Positions 54,556 through 64,000 of a DNA stretch of 64,000 bases are shown one piece after another. Positions within the stretch are counted from its first letter, which is position 1; every line of letters begins with the position of its first letter. A model generated the notes under the pieces. It did no database searches. It had not been told where the DNA came from and saw only the letters and a list, made by a program, of their open reading frames with translations. A program made the translations under genes and the position numbers. Source of the stretch: Girardinichthys multiradiatus (lineage: Eukaryota > Chordata > Actinopteri > Cyprinodontiformes > Goodeidae); NCBI RefSeq assembly GCF_021462225.1, contig NC_061811.1, positions 6,659,663 through 6,723,662 on the forward strand. The letters run 5' to 3'.

Positions 54556-55440
54556 GTATGTACAGTGCATGTTAAAAGAGTGCACACTTTGTACAATTAT
54601 ACATTTGTGCAATATCAGAAGTGAGACCAAGATAAATAAGTTTCGAATGTTTTCCACTGTTAATCTGACATAAATCATGTAATCAACTGAAAAACCCCAA
54701 ACTGTTAAAGGGAAAATGTAAAAATATAAACCTGGTTGCAAACATGTGCACACCCTTCACTGAAGCACCTGTTCATTCAGCTGCAGCATTCAGTCTTCTT
54801 GAGATCAAAGCTGTCAACATTAATAATTAATCTGATTAACCAGAAATACAATTTAATTCTTCTAATAGGATTTAGTCAAAACAGTTATTGACAGAGTGGT
54901 TATAAAATTTTAAAGGCATTATTTAAAAAATGAAGCGCATAATTTGCATTCTATTAAGAGAGCCTAGAGCAAAGAAAAATATAACTGTACACCTAGTGTC
55001 ATTTCTACCGACAATCTGTAAAGAATTAGCATAAAAACAGATGACAGACCTGTTTAAGCCAGTATTGTTATTAACTTTATTTACATTAATAAGAGCCACT
55101 GTGAAAGGGACAATGAACAACAGGTTGCAGACTCTGGGTCGAGACTAAGAAGTAGAGTTAAAACACAGAACGTCCAAAGGAAAAATCCAAGCCTACCAAA
55201 AAACGTTGCGCCAAAACGTGTTATGATCTGATGAAAGCAAACCTGAACTTTTAGGCCACAACTCAACTCCTCAACAAACAAACCAATACGTGCACTGAAA
55301 CACAGTGGTGGCAGCATCGTTCTCTCTGGGATTAGTTTTACTTCAGATGAAACTCTGGGATTTTTGTCAAGGTGGATATAACAGCAGCAGACTTTCACCA
55401 GAAACCTTCAGCTGTCTACCATACAGCTGAGGATGAAAAG
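54556..55440 (+). mobile_element. Decayed Tc1-like element
   Basis: The left part (ttaaaagagtgcacactttg) and the internal terminus-like repeats precede a degenerate + strand transposase at about 55200-55370 (ctgatgaaagcaaacctgaa = DESK region; cacagtggtggcagcatcgt = HGGGS region). No open frame. Boundaries approximate. Confidence 0.5.
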
Positions 55441-56172
55441 CAGGTTTATTATTTAGCATCACAATCAGTCCAGGCATAGATCTAAATTAGAAAACAAGAA
55501 AATAAAATTTATTGGAATAACTTAATGAACTTAGTATGTGCAATGACATAAGGAGGTACATGGCCAAGAGATCTCCTCACAGACTGATGAGATTCGGAGA
55601 ACTTTGCGAGGTAGACTGGGTAAGTTGAGATGTGACCTGTTGACAGACTCCTACCAAAGAAGACTGAAAACTTAAACAGAATGAAAAGGTGTTTTTTTTT
55701 TTTAGATATTAGTTGACGGGTATACAGATTATACAATCAAGTTATTGCAGTTTTTTTATTCAACATAATTTCCCCTTAAATGCATTTTCAGTTAAATTGT
55801 ACAGGATATGAGTCTCATTAAAAGGTGGAAAAATGAAATGATTCATCGTTATTGCAAGCTTTACATCACAAGAACTTGGCATTTTATTATGCATGAGTCC
55901 ACTTCTTATATCAACTGTATGTATTAAGTTTGGCTAAATATGTACAAAACATTTTGTGAGAAAGAAGTGAAAAATGTACCATTTACTCACAAATATCCTT
56001 TCTTCCATAAAGCTTCCTGAATCCTGGAAGCTTATCCGTGTGTGTAAGTGCATGTGTGTGGTATGAAAATTGTGGGCTTACAGTGAAAAAACCTTGAACA
56101 AATGACTGCGCTGGGGAGCTCTTACTAACACGTCTGCTTTAAGTACCATTTCCTGGTAGGACAGAGGATCTT
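55441..56172. other. Intergenic, nothing recognised
   Basis: AT-rich sequence between the decayed Tc1 and the inferred 3' end of asap3. The open frame at 55509-55736 (-) is not supported. Confidence 0.4.
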
Positions 56173-56178
56173 TTTATT
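56173..56178 (-). terminator. asap3: Candidate asap3 polyadenylation signal
   Basis: TTTATT on + is AATAAA on -. It lies about 760 bp downstream of the asap3 stop and is the first canonical hexamer I see on that strand. The region 56937 down to about 56155 would then be 3' UTR. Confidence 0.4.
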
Positions 56179-56937
56179 TTTTTTCCTCCAACACTCTGCT
56201 GTTATTCCAGGTTCTCTGGAGGCGATAGAAACAGGATCCTCTGTCTGCAACCAGCCTGGGCATGGAGTCGTGGCGGCTGGACCAAAGTTTCAGATCTCTT
56301 GTTGGGCTGTGCAGACAAATCAATGTTTTACTGGAGACAGACTGGCAGGCACGCTCCGCGCCAGTCTGTGGCAGATACTGGGTGGGTCGGAAGCTTATAA
56401 ATTTCATTCACCTGTGATTTAAAATACTTCAAAATACTACTTTTCCGTTCAGAGGGAAATAAAGCAGCTAACTCCTAGTTTGGCAGCTGGCCGATTAAAC
56501 ATTGACAACTCTCCCAGCTCTTCAGAGGATTCCTCTGAATTTTAAAGTGTCTCCATGAGGATTTGTCTTGCAGGGACATTGTGCATGGTTGTACAATTTT
56601 ATATCAGTACAGGCGGCTTATATATCTGTCGCCCAAATGTTTGATTAATATTTAAAAGAACACTAAAGTGGATCACAAGCATTGCTTTACCATGGCACCT
56701 GCAGGTTTATGACAACAAATAAATTCTTTCAGTTTCTTTGTTGCTTTCCGGGACGAGTAAATGTTTAAAGAACATGATCATTCAGCTAAAAAAGTCATTT
56801 ACTCCTACAGCTGCCCTTTGGTCAGTAGATCCTAAAGTGAAAGTATTCCCAGATTACTTGGATAACTGAATAGAACAGTCTTTTTCCTTTCCCACATGTG
56901 GTGATGAAGTCCGATGACTCAGAGGTAAAAACTAGCA

Positions 56938-57012
56938 TCAGTCTGTTAGTTTGTGCACATAGTTGACAGGAAAGTTCCCGCTCCTTGATGGGTCGCCCTC
57001 AATGTGGCCAAC
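56938..57012 (-). CDS. asap3: asap3 last coding exon (end of SH3)
   Basis: Encodes VGHIEGDPSRSGNFPVNYVH plus KLTD and stop TGA (56940-56938). The GxxP-type FPVNYV strand is the SH3 signature end. The acceptor is cctgacag. Confidence 0.9.
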   Translation of the reverse strand, partial: VGHIEGDPSRSGNFPVNYVHKLTD

Positions 57013-59756
57013 CTGTCAGGAAAATAAATAATGCAAAGTTAATATTTTCAATGGGTTTGGAAAGTCACTGACACTGATGAAATGACTCACTTCATGATAA
57101 AGAGCTACTTTTTCACTTTTTCTGCATGTCATTTTACAAAATTTCTGAATAATGAATTTAATGTCTATAATTAGCACACTAATGCTCCTATTGTCAGATT
57201 CTCCCACCTGAGATGTGGATCTCTACAGCTCCTCTAGAGTTACCACTGGCCTCTTGGCTGCTTCTCTGATTTATGCTTTCCTTATTATTTATGCCTGTCA
57301 TGTTAGGCGGACAGCTGTGTAATAGTAGATTTGCATTTGTGCCATACTCTTTCCATTTTCAGATGATGGACTAAACGGTTCACAGCATAACTCTTGACCA
57401 AGGAAGTCCAAGGAAGAATTCCAGTCTTCCTTGGACTTTCTGATGCTGTTTGATCCCTTATGTTCTCTAACAAACATCTGAGGCCTTGAGAGAACAGCTG
57501 GATTTATACTGAGGATAAAGTTTTGCGATTTGCTAGTAAGGTGACTTCTGAATGCACGTATGCATGTCAAACCTTTCAGACTTTTATTTGTAAAAAATAT
57601 TGAAGACTATGTATGACTCTTCTTCCCTTCACAGTTATGTGCTGCTTTGTGTTGATCTATCATATAAAATTCCAATACTTTACATTAAAGTTTGTGGTTG
57701 TAAAGTGACAAAATGTGAAGACGTTCAAGGGGTACAAATACTGGGGCACTTTCAGTGATTAAACAGAGGATGACACTGAACACAACTGTTATTCTTTCAG
57801 TACAGGTGGGTGAAAAATCCAACCTTTGCAGAGAACAAACGTAAAATAAAAATAGAAATCTGTAGATGCACTTACCCACCAGTGGAGGTCATTAGTGGCT
57901 GTGACCACAATGACTTCATCTTTGAAGAAAGCGAGCTGCTCAGAGCTGACCGCTCGGCAGTCCACCAAAGCCTTGACACGCTTCTGTGGCCTGCTGACAG
58001 AAACCTGCGGGAAGCGTGTAACATAACTCTTAGAGCACAATCAGTAGAAACCTCTCAGGACTAATTGTTCCTCTGTTGTGAGACTGCAGGCTGAATGCAA
58101 CAAGATAAGGTGTCTGTGTGGATGTACCATTGCATTTCTACGGGGGCGCAGGGCACAGATCACAGTAGGTGAGGACGAAGGTGCTGGAGAAGGAGCTGAG
58201 CTGTTACCGTTTCCCACTAAGCTGCAGTACAGCTCCTCCTGGCTGCCCACACAACTCGGAGACTTTCCGTGGCTGCCTCCTCCACTGCTGGTGCGACGAT
58301 ATGATGTGGTCTTCTCGGAACTGTAAAAACAATACATGGATAACAAGACACTTTACTAATCAGAGGATCATGGCAATAAAAGAAAGATTTCTAATGAAAT
58401 ATTAGTGCTACATCTTCGGTGCTGGTCAGAAGTTTACATGAACTCACCATTGGCAATGCCATCAATTGTGGCTTTAAATTATGCATTTGAACTGTTCTTT
58501 TTCCAGGCTGGAATGATGATATATGCACCAGTAATGAATACTCTCCACACACACACACACACTCACCGGCCACTTTATTAGGTACACCTTGCTAGTACCG
58601 GGTTGGACCCCCTTTTGCCTTCAGAACTGCCTTAATGCTTCGTGGCATAGATACAAGGTACTGGAAACATTCCTCAGAGGGTTTGGTCCATATTGACATG
58701 ATAACATCACACATGCTGCAGAGATTTGTCGGCTGCACATCCATGATGCGAATCTCCCGTTCCACCACATCCCAAAGGTGCTCTATTGGATTGAGATTTG
58801 GTGACTGTGGAGGCCATTTGAGTCCAGTGAACTCATTGTCATGTTCAAGAAACCTGTATGAGATGATTCATGATTTATGACATGGTGGGTTATCCTGCTG
58901 GAAGTAACCATCAGAAGATGGGAACACTGTGGTCATAAAGGGATGGACATGGTCAGCAACAATACTCAGGTAGAATGTGGTGTTGACACGATGCTCAAAT
59001 GGTACTAAGGGGCCCAAAGTGTGCCAAGAAAATATCCCCCACACCATTACACCACCACCAGCCTGAACCGTTGATACAAGGCAGGATGGATCCATGCTTT
59101 CTTGTTGTTGACGCCAAATTCTGACCCGACCATAATAATAATCATCTTTATTGGTCATTGCACATGGACAATCGAGACTCATCAGACCAGGCAACGTTTT
59201 TCCAATCTTCTATAGCCTCAGTTTCCTGTTCTTAGCTGACAGGAGAGCCACCCGGTGTGGTCTTCTGCTGCTGTAGCCCATCCGCCACAAGGTTCGACGT
59301 GTTGTGTGTTCAGAGATGCTCTTCTGCATGCTTTGGCTGTAACGAGTTACTGTTTGAGTTACTGTTGCCTTTCTATCAGCTTGAACCAGTCTGGCCATTC
59401 TCCTCTGACTTCTGGCATCAACAAGGCATTTGTGCCCACAAAACTGCCGCTCACTGGATATTTTCTCTTTTTCAGACCATTCTCTGTAAACCCTAGAGAT
59501 GGTAGTGTGTGAAAATCCCAGTAGATCAGCAGTTTCTGAAATACTCAGACCAGCCCGTCTGGCACAACAATCATGCCACGTTCAAAGACACTTAAATCAC
59601 CTTTCTTCCCCATTCTGATGCTCGGTTTGAACTGCAGCAGATCATCTTGACCATGTCTACATGCCTAAATGCATTGAGTTGCTGCCATGTGATTGGCTGA
59701 TTAGAAATTCGCGTTAAAGGGCAGTTGGACAGGTGTACCTAATATATATATATACC

Positions 59757-59811
<55 letters not shown>

Positions 59812-62800
59812 TTATTTATTTATTAGGAAATTATTTAAACTAACTGATACTTGTGCCACAGATTCTTGTTATCAAAAATTCACAGCAGTCATTTATAGTC
59901 ATTCCAGGAGTGGTTCAAATAAATCATAAAAAGCCTCAATCTAACATAGCATTTATGCTGATGATGAGTGTTAGCAAACTTCTGATTGGCACCAAACATA
60001 GATTTTTTGTTTTAAGCTCATCTGAAGCTCTTTTCTCACCTGATAGGTCCTCCATGATTTTGACTGGATGCCTGTGTCAAGTTACTTTGAGAGCCAGAAC
60101 CAGACTGGCCATCCCAAGTTTGCCTATGTGCTCTTTGCAGAGCTCCCTGTCCATGTGGGGACCGTGGGGGTCTCACACTCTGACCTTGGGTTTCTGTATT
60201 TGATGAAGAGAATCCATGTTTCGCTTGTGCCTGAGGACTGGAGGAGTGGGACGATGGGTTAGAGCAGCGCCGTAGGATGTGGGCTCCATCCTGTGTTGTT
60301 GTGATTGAAATCTGGGGGTCTGAACGGCCTGTGGAGGAAAACAAAGAGGCCAAAATCGAGTCGGAATGTCAGCATGACAATCATAAATTTATTAAAGAAA
60401 TCCATTTATTTAAGAAAGGTTTCTTGCCAAAATGCTCAGGTAAATTTAAATCTGAGTTCATGCCCTTTATGCCCAAAAGAAGTTATCTTATATTGAGCAA
60501 AACACTCAACACAGTGACCTACCTCTTTGGACTGATTTAGCTGGCAACGGTGGTGGCATGGATGCTCCAGTGAGGGCGCTGTTGGCAGGAGGATTCTTGT
60601 GCAGGAAGTCCAGATTCTCATACGTCTGACAGGGCCTAATACCCAAGCTTGTACCGTTGCTACCTGTCCATTGGGCAAAGGCAGATCCACCACCTCCAGG
60701 AGAGCGGTTTTTGGGTAACGGACTCAACTAGAGGCAGATGAAGAGTTAACACTCAAAAAATCTCCACCTTAAATGGGACATATGCAAAATCCACTTTCTT
60801 ATCCCTTAACATTTTGAAGGTGCTGAAAAGATATTTTTATATTCTGTTTGGATCATATTTTTTACTCCGTTCAGTTTTTGCTATCATCTGTTGCGTCACA
60901 GTATTTGCTGCGGAACAGCTATATAAGGTCATGGACTTCCGGCTGATCCGCCATATTTATTTCTTGCTGCAGTTGCAAGGCTACATATCTTGACTGTGTG
61001 TGTGTGTGTGTGTGTGCGCGTGTGTATGTCTGTGTGTGTGTGTGTGTGTGTGTGTGGTATTTACTCTCTCATCCAGGTCATCCTCACTGTCATAGAACTC
61101 CTGAGACTGGGTCTCCCACATGTACTCCACGTGGATCTGAGAGTTGAACTTCCCACTTTGGGCCAGCTCCAACTGAAGAAACACACCCATGCAGTTGCAG
61201 ATCTGAAGAAACATTCTGCAAGAACACGTTCCCTTCTGCTAGAGAACAAACTCCTTTATGAAACTGAAATCAGCCGCCTGACTCAGAGAACTGGAGGCAT
61301 CCCTCTCCCAGGTCACATTCCTCAGCTTATTCTGGAGGCTTAAAAGCTTAAGGTTAGCCTCCTTTTTAAGGCGGTTTTATTGGTTTTTAAAAGTATTAAT
61401 GATCTGAGCCCAACCTATTTATCTGATTAGCTTTAATTCTGTGGGCCTTCCAGACACCTCAGTTCTTCTGGTCCTACCCTACAGTGAGGTGTCATTTTCC
61501 TGTTACAGCCATGCACTGAGGAACCACCTTAATCAAGAACATAGAACAATGTTGAAAAGCAAATTAGTTTATGTCTATTTCAATTAACAACATCAAACGT
61601 TTTATATTATCTACTGGGCAGGACTGCATTAGTTTATATTTTATAACAAATATCTTAAATACTTTATAATGTATTTTTAAAAATGTTCCTGTTTATTTCT
61701 GGTGTTTCCTCATTACAGTTGCATTTTCTCAAGTCCCCATCCTCTGTAATTGTTTGAAATATTCATCTTTTTTTAAACTAAACTGGTTAAATCAGTTCTT
61801 GTGTGTATTGTAAAGAACTTTGAGTTATACTGATCTGTATGATTAAACAAATTTATTTGACCTTCTGCTGTTTCTGCATTTTCTTTTTATTTTCACCGAA
61901 AATCTAAAACCTACAAAAAAACTAAAGCATTCCAAATTTTTGGCATGTATGGGAATTACTATTTTTTGGCACTTAATTTTTGTCTACATCCTGTAAAGCA
62001 AAGTTGTTCACAATCAAGTTGAGTGATTCAGTGGGGCTAATGGCTGGTAAGAAAATAAAACCAGTTTATAAATGATGCAAACATAGGCCCGCTGGGGAAT
62101 GAGTTTTCTGCTGAGCTGGGTTGCATGGGGAGTTTTTTTAAGGCAGGGTTTCCAGCTGTGGAAGTTGTGCTGTTCTGTTTCTGGACTTTCTTTCTGGTAG
62201 ATATTTTAATGCTGTAACTTGACCTCACTTCTGAGAATGGATGTTCTTGTAGCATAAAAACTTTAAAGACGTCTCACCAGCTCGATGCAATGCGTGTGCT
62301 GCAGCCTTTTAGCGATGTCTAGAGCCGTTTCTCCACTTGAGTTCACTACAGGGGGAAAACATTAAATGCACGGGTTTTATTCATTGCTTATAGTAACAGG
62401 AACGCATCAGTAAATTGCCTTGGAAAACATCAGTACTCCTGGATTTCTTTTACATTTTGTCCCATGAAACACACCAGAGGAAAGGTTAGAGAGAAAGTTG
62501 TAAGTTTGAAGCAGCTTAGGTTATAAAACATCTCGCAGGACTCTGTTCAATCCATCATCTGAAAATGAAAATATGGTGTTGGCAGCATCATGAAATGGGG
62601 ATGCCTTTTTTCAGCTGAGACAGGACACCTGGTCAGAGCTGATGAGAAAATGGATGGAGCAAAACACAAGGTAATCCTGATACCTATTACAGGCTTCAAC
62701 AAACTTGTGACTGGGTTGGAGGATCGCCTTACAGCAGGAAAAGTTTCACGTGCCTTCGAACTTTGATGTTTTTCTGAGCACTATGCGAGAACTTGTGCGA

Positions 62801-63778
62801 CCTAAGCGTGAGTCATCAACAGTGGGCGGTACCCAGTGCAGGGTGTAAAGGAGACAGTGACTCCATGCAAGAACAACGTAGAATAGGGTAGTTTAGTGTT
62901 TTTATTCGCATATGTTCAGCATCCCCGAGTGTAACAGAAACGAGTACTTATACAATGCATGTTTAGTGTGTTTTTTGCAAACATATAAATAATGTTTATA
63001 CGGTACGTTTTCCATCTTTGCTGCCATACTTGCTGCTTCTACTGTATGCGGCTTCGACCGGCCCACGGATGACGTTACGGTTCATGCCAAAGAACCAAGT
63101 ATTCTGGAGTGCCGGAGTTGAACCAGAGTTCGCACTTCGGACCCCTTTTCGTTGGTCAAAACCACGTTCGAAAACTGGAACAGGCTCCGAACCACGTTGG
63201 TGGAAAAGGGGTATGTTTGTGAACAGCAGGAAGAAACATGCAAAAAAGACATGCAGCTGTATCTGCAGCAAAAGTTGGTTCACAAATTACTGACTCAGGG
63301 GCTGAATACAAATGTATGCCACATTTTTCAGATTTTTTGGAGGAAACAAAACTGAAAACCATGTTTTACCACATCTTCAATACACCCACTGAAGTTTGTG
63401 TTGTAACGTAGCAAATGTGAAAAAAGCTCCAGGGCTATGAATACTTTTGGAAGGCTTTGTAGCACAGTGAAATGTACCTATGTGAGTAGAAGCCTTTGCT
63501 TTGAGGAGAAGCTTGAGTGATTCAGGTTTGTGATGTAGGACGCAGTAGTGAAGAGCTGTGTTCCCTTCCATTGTTTTCTTCTCTAGACAGTTGCTGCATG
63601 ATGAACATATGGCACAGACAATGTTAAACTTCATCTGTGGGCTTTTACGGTCTCTATGAGCAGCAGAGAATGGATCTTAGTATGAGTCTGACCTGTTCTG
63701 ACAGAGGAAGTCCACCAGCGCCAGAGAACTTCTCTCCTCCAGACGTACGGCAAGGTGAAGAGCAGTCTCTTTGATCCC
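56938..63778 (-). CDS. asap3: ASAP-family ArfGAP (ASAP3-like), C-terminal 422 aa in nine exons
   Basis: Exons in transcript order: 63778-63693, 63593-63478, 62345-62278, 61172-61065, 60727-60523, 60328-60040, 58320-58128, 58004-57876, 57012-56938; all phases match (1269 nt with stop). ASAP proteins (BAR-PH-ArfGAP-ankyrin-Pro-rich) stimulate GTP hydrolysis by Arf at membranes and focal adhesions. Visible here are ankyrin repeats (ETALHLAVR, GNTALHYCVLHHKPESLKLL, GETALDIAKRLQ), the post-ankyrin block (SGKFNSQIHVEYMW, DSEDDLDE), a Ser/Pro-rich linker with PPPLPAK and SYRR, and a C-terminal SH3. NKTYET...PPPLPVK and SYRR of human ASAP3 have counterparts, and the 1p36-type neighbours agree. But human ASAP3 lacks SH3, and the SH3 and third ankyrin repeat are close to ASAP2, so asap2 remains possible. 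BAR, PH and ArfGAP exons lie beyond the right edge. Confidence 0.82.
57404..57438. repeat. Perfect 14-bp inverted repeat in the last asap3 intron
   Basis: AAGTCCAAGGAAGA (57404-57417) and TCTTCCTTGGACTT (57425-57438) are exact reverse complements with a 7-nt spacer, giving a stem-loop in the pre-mRNA. Confidence 0.85.
57568..57760. mobile_element. Solo terminal repeat of a Tc1-like family (family D)
   Basis: cttttatttgtaaaaaatat, gctgctttgtgttgatctat and gtttgtggttgtaaagtgac are degenerate forms of this family's terminal inverted repeat, ending near caaatactggggcacttt. No transposase is attached. Confidence 0.5.
57876..58004 (-). CDS. asap3: asap3 exon with SH3 core
   Basis: 43 codons: VSVSRPQKRVKALVDCRAVS, then an ALYDY-like start (KALVDC), acidic/hydrophobic strand EQLAFFKDEVIVV and the ligand-binding tryptophan pair HWW. 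The acceptor is cccgcag and the donor gtaagt. Confidence 0.92.
58128..58320 (-). CDS. asap3: asap3 exon, Ser/Pro-rich linker (3')
   Basis: Encodes SSEKTTSYRRTSSGGGSHGK and onward to ALRPRRNAM. The acceptor is gtttttacag and the donor gtacat. Phase 2 in, phase 0 out. Confidence 0.85.
58560..59758 (-). mobile_element. Tc1-like element in an asap3 intron, right terminus eroded by a TA microsatellite
   Basis: The left terminus is cactcaccggccactttatt followed by aggtacacctt. The right side begins the inverted copy (aggtgtacctaat, to 59742) but then dissolves into TA repeats with a leftover ccggta at 59755-59760. The transposase runs on -: the N-terminal part is near 59640-59400, GGGVMVWGIFSWHTLGPL lies near 59040, and QQDNPPCH near 58890. 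A short insertion (ataataatcatctttattgg) interrupts it at about 59134-59170. Confidence 0.8.
58620..59640 (-). pseudogene. Decayed Tc1-like transposase
   Basis: Pieces are open at 59398-59210 (MARLVQADRKATVTQTVTRY, then RRTLWRMGYSSRRP) and 59194-58868 (RVRIWRQQQESMDPSCL, GGGVMVWG, YFQQDNPPCHKS). Frameshifts join them, and the region of the first catalytic Asp is disrupted by a short insertion. Confidence 0.75.
59743..59825. repeat. (TA)n / (TTTA)n microsatellite
   Basis: TA repeats at 59743-59754 and 59761-59807 are separated by ccgg, then grade into TTTA units up to 59825. Confidence 0.95.
60040..60328 (-). CDS. asap3: asap3 exon, Ser/Gln-rich linker
   Basis: 289 nt. Encodes GRSDPQISITTTQDGAHILR, then RRCSNPSSHSSSPQAQAKHG and a Gln/Ser/Gly-rich end. 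The acceptor is cctccacag and the donor gtgaga. Low sequence complexity but an open frame with matching phases. Confidence 0.82.
60523..60727 (-). CDS. asap3: asap3 exon, proline-rich linker
   Basis: 205 nt. Encodes LSPLPKNRSPGGGGSAFAQW, CQTYENLDFLHKNP and MPPPLPAKSVQR. The PPPLPAK stretch is a likely SH3-binding motif. The TYENL...PPPLP order matches human ASAP3. The acceptor is gcctctag and the donor gtaggt. Confidence 0.87.
60995..61056. repeat. (GT)n microsatellite, CA repeat in the asap3 transcript
   Basis: About 62 bp of nearly pure TG dinucleotides. In the - strand transcript it is a CA repeat starting nine bases after the 5' splice site of the exon 61172-61065. Confidence 0.95.
61065..61172 (-). 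CDS. asap3: asap3 exon, post-ankyrin acidic block
   Basis: 36 codons: LELAQSGKFNSQIHVEYMWE, then TQSQEFYDSEDDLDER. This block is strongly conserved in ASAP1 and ASAP2. The acceptor is gtttcttcag and the donor gtaaat. Confidence 0.92.
61173..62277. other. asap3 intron, nothing recognised
   Basis: AT-rich intron. A weak LINE-like 3' tail may be present around 61330-61860 (ttaaaagtattaatgatctg; ttgtaaagaactttgagtta), too decayed to assign. Confidence 0.35.
62278..62345 (-). CDS. asap3: asap3 exon, third ankyrin repeat
   Basis: 68 nt. Encodes VNSSGETALDIAKRLQHTHC and IEL. The acceptor is tccccctgtag and the donor gtgaga. Confidence 0.93.
62460..63471 (+). mobile_element. Decayed Tc1-like element (family D) with an inner insertion
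   Basis: 62520-62745 is a degenerate transposase (gttggcagcatcatgaaatg; gactgggttggaggatcgcc). 63270-63471 is the 3' terminal part (gactcaggggctgaatacaa; atacttttggaaggctttgt). Between them, about 62746-63230 is unrelated, so the element was split by a later insertion. Confidence 0.5.
62746..63230. mobile_element. Probable hAT-like non-autonomous insertion
   Basis: The sequence includes cggcttcgaccggcccacgg and caaaaccacgttcgaaaact, wording I associate with short hAT-type non-autonomous elements of fish. No coding capacity; both boundaries and class are inferred. Confidence 0.35.
63478..63593 (-). CDS. asap3: asap3 exon, second ankyrin repeat
   Basis: 116 nt. Encodes NCLEKKTMEGNTALHYCVLH, then HKPESLKLLLKAKASTHI. 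The acceptor is catgcag and the donor gtacat. Confidence 0.93.
63693..63778 (-). CDS. asap3: asap3 exon, first visible ankyrin repeat
   Basis: 86 nt. Encodes GIKETALHLAVRLEERSSLA and LVDFLCQNR. The acceptor is cctcttgcag and the donor gtcaga. The next upstream exons (ArfGAP, PH, BAR) are not in the window. Confidence 0.92.
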
Positions 63779-64000
63779 CTGCAAGAGGAAGAAAAGAGCA
63801 CAACTTAGGCTAACTTCTGTAATTCACCCAGGATTACTGGATATCAGCTTCTCAGTGAAATACTGATCTATTCTTGCTTTCTGGGGATTGACTGTATTTT
63901 CTTGATAGAACTAAAATCTGGGGAGTTTTCTGGATATGTTTCTTAATTTTCTACCATTTGACCTACAGAAACTTGTCACAAAGCAAATGTTACCACTTTT

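Noticed and set aside
57016..57207. 63-aa - frame beside the last asap3 exon
   Set aside because: Intron sequence; the SH3 end is encoded in the adjacent frame at 57012-56938.

Overview
This is a vertebrate nuclear genome window, almost certainly from a ray-finned (teleost) fish. Genes are split by GT/AG introns, intergenic DNA is AT-rich, and several families of Tc1/mariner transposons, one fish-type LINE and many decayed repeats are present. I see no bacterial operon, CRISPR array, phage or tRNA. The species cannot be named from sequence alone.

Three protein-coding genes are well supported. (1) rps6ka1-like (RSK1, p90 ribosomal S6 kinase) on the + strand has 21 coding exons from 13765 to 31832. 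They join in phase into a 751-residue protein with an N-terminal AGC kinase domain, a regulatory linker and a C-terminal CAMK-type kinase domain. Regulatory residues sit at a constant +16 offset from human RSK1 (735 aa), which supports every splice choice. (2) trnp1-like (TMF-regulated nuclear protein 1) is a single-exon 229-aa + strand gene at 45364-46053. (3) The 3' half of an ArfGAP gene of the ASAP family, most likely asap3, lies on the - strand from 63778 to 56938. Nine exons encode ankyrin repeats, an acidic and proline/serine-rich linker, and a C-terminal SH3 domain. Its PH and ArfGAP exons would lie beyond the right edge. In human, RPS6KA1, TRNP1 and ASAP3 all map to 1p36, so the window is probably a piece of conserved synteny.

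Layout: 1-13.7 kb is gene-poor (one Tc1 element, decayed repeats, and one unrecognised possible - strand coding fragment at 448-829). 13.7-32.9 kb is rps6ka1, with Tc1 elements and other repeats in introns 6, 7, 14, 16 and 20. 32.9-45.1 kb is repeat-rich intergenic DNA, including a Tc1 truncated exactly where a damaged LINE begins (40127/40128). 45.1-46.1 kb is trnp1. 46.1-56.1 kb is intergenic with an intact Tc1 transposase gene at 47550-48554. 56.1-64 kb is asap3 with Tc1 remnants in its introns.

The genes do not form an operon. RSK1 is an ERK/PDK1-dependent kinase, TRNP1 a nuclear proliferation regulator and ASAP3 an Arf GTPase-activating scaffold. Their proximity reflects chromosomal linkage. 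I found no convincing new multi-gene system. The points most worth checking are the intact Tc1 copy, the asap3 SH3 domain with a CA-repeat next to a 5' splice site, the LINE/Tc1 chimera, the nonsense codon shared by two Tc1 copies, and the unrecognised - strand coding fragment.
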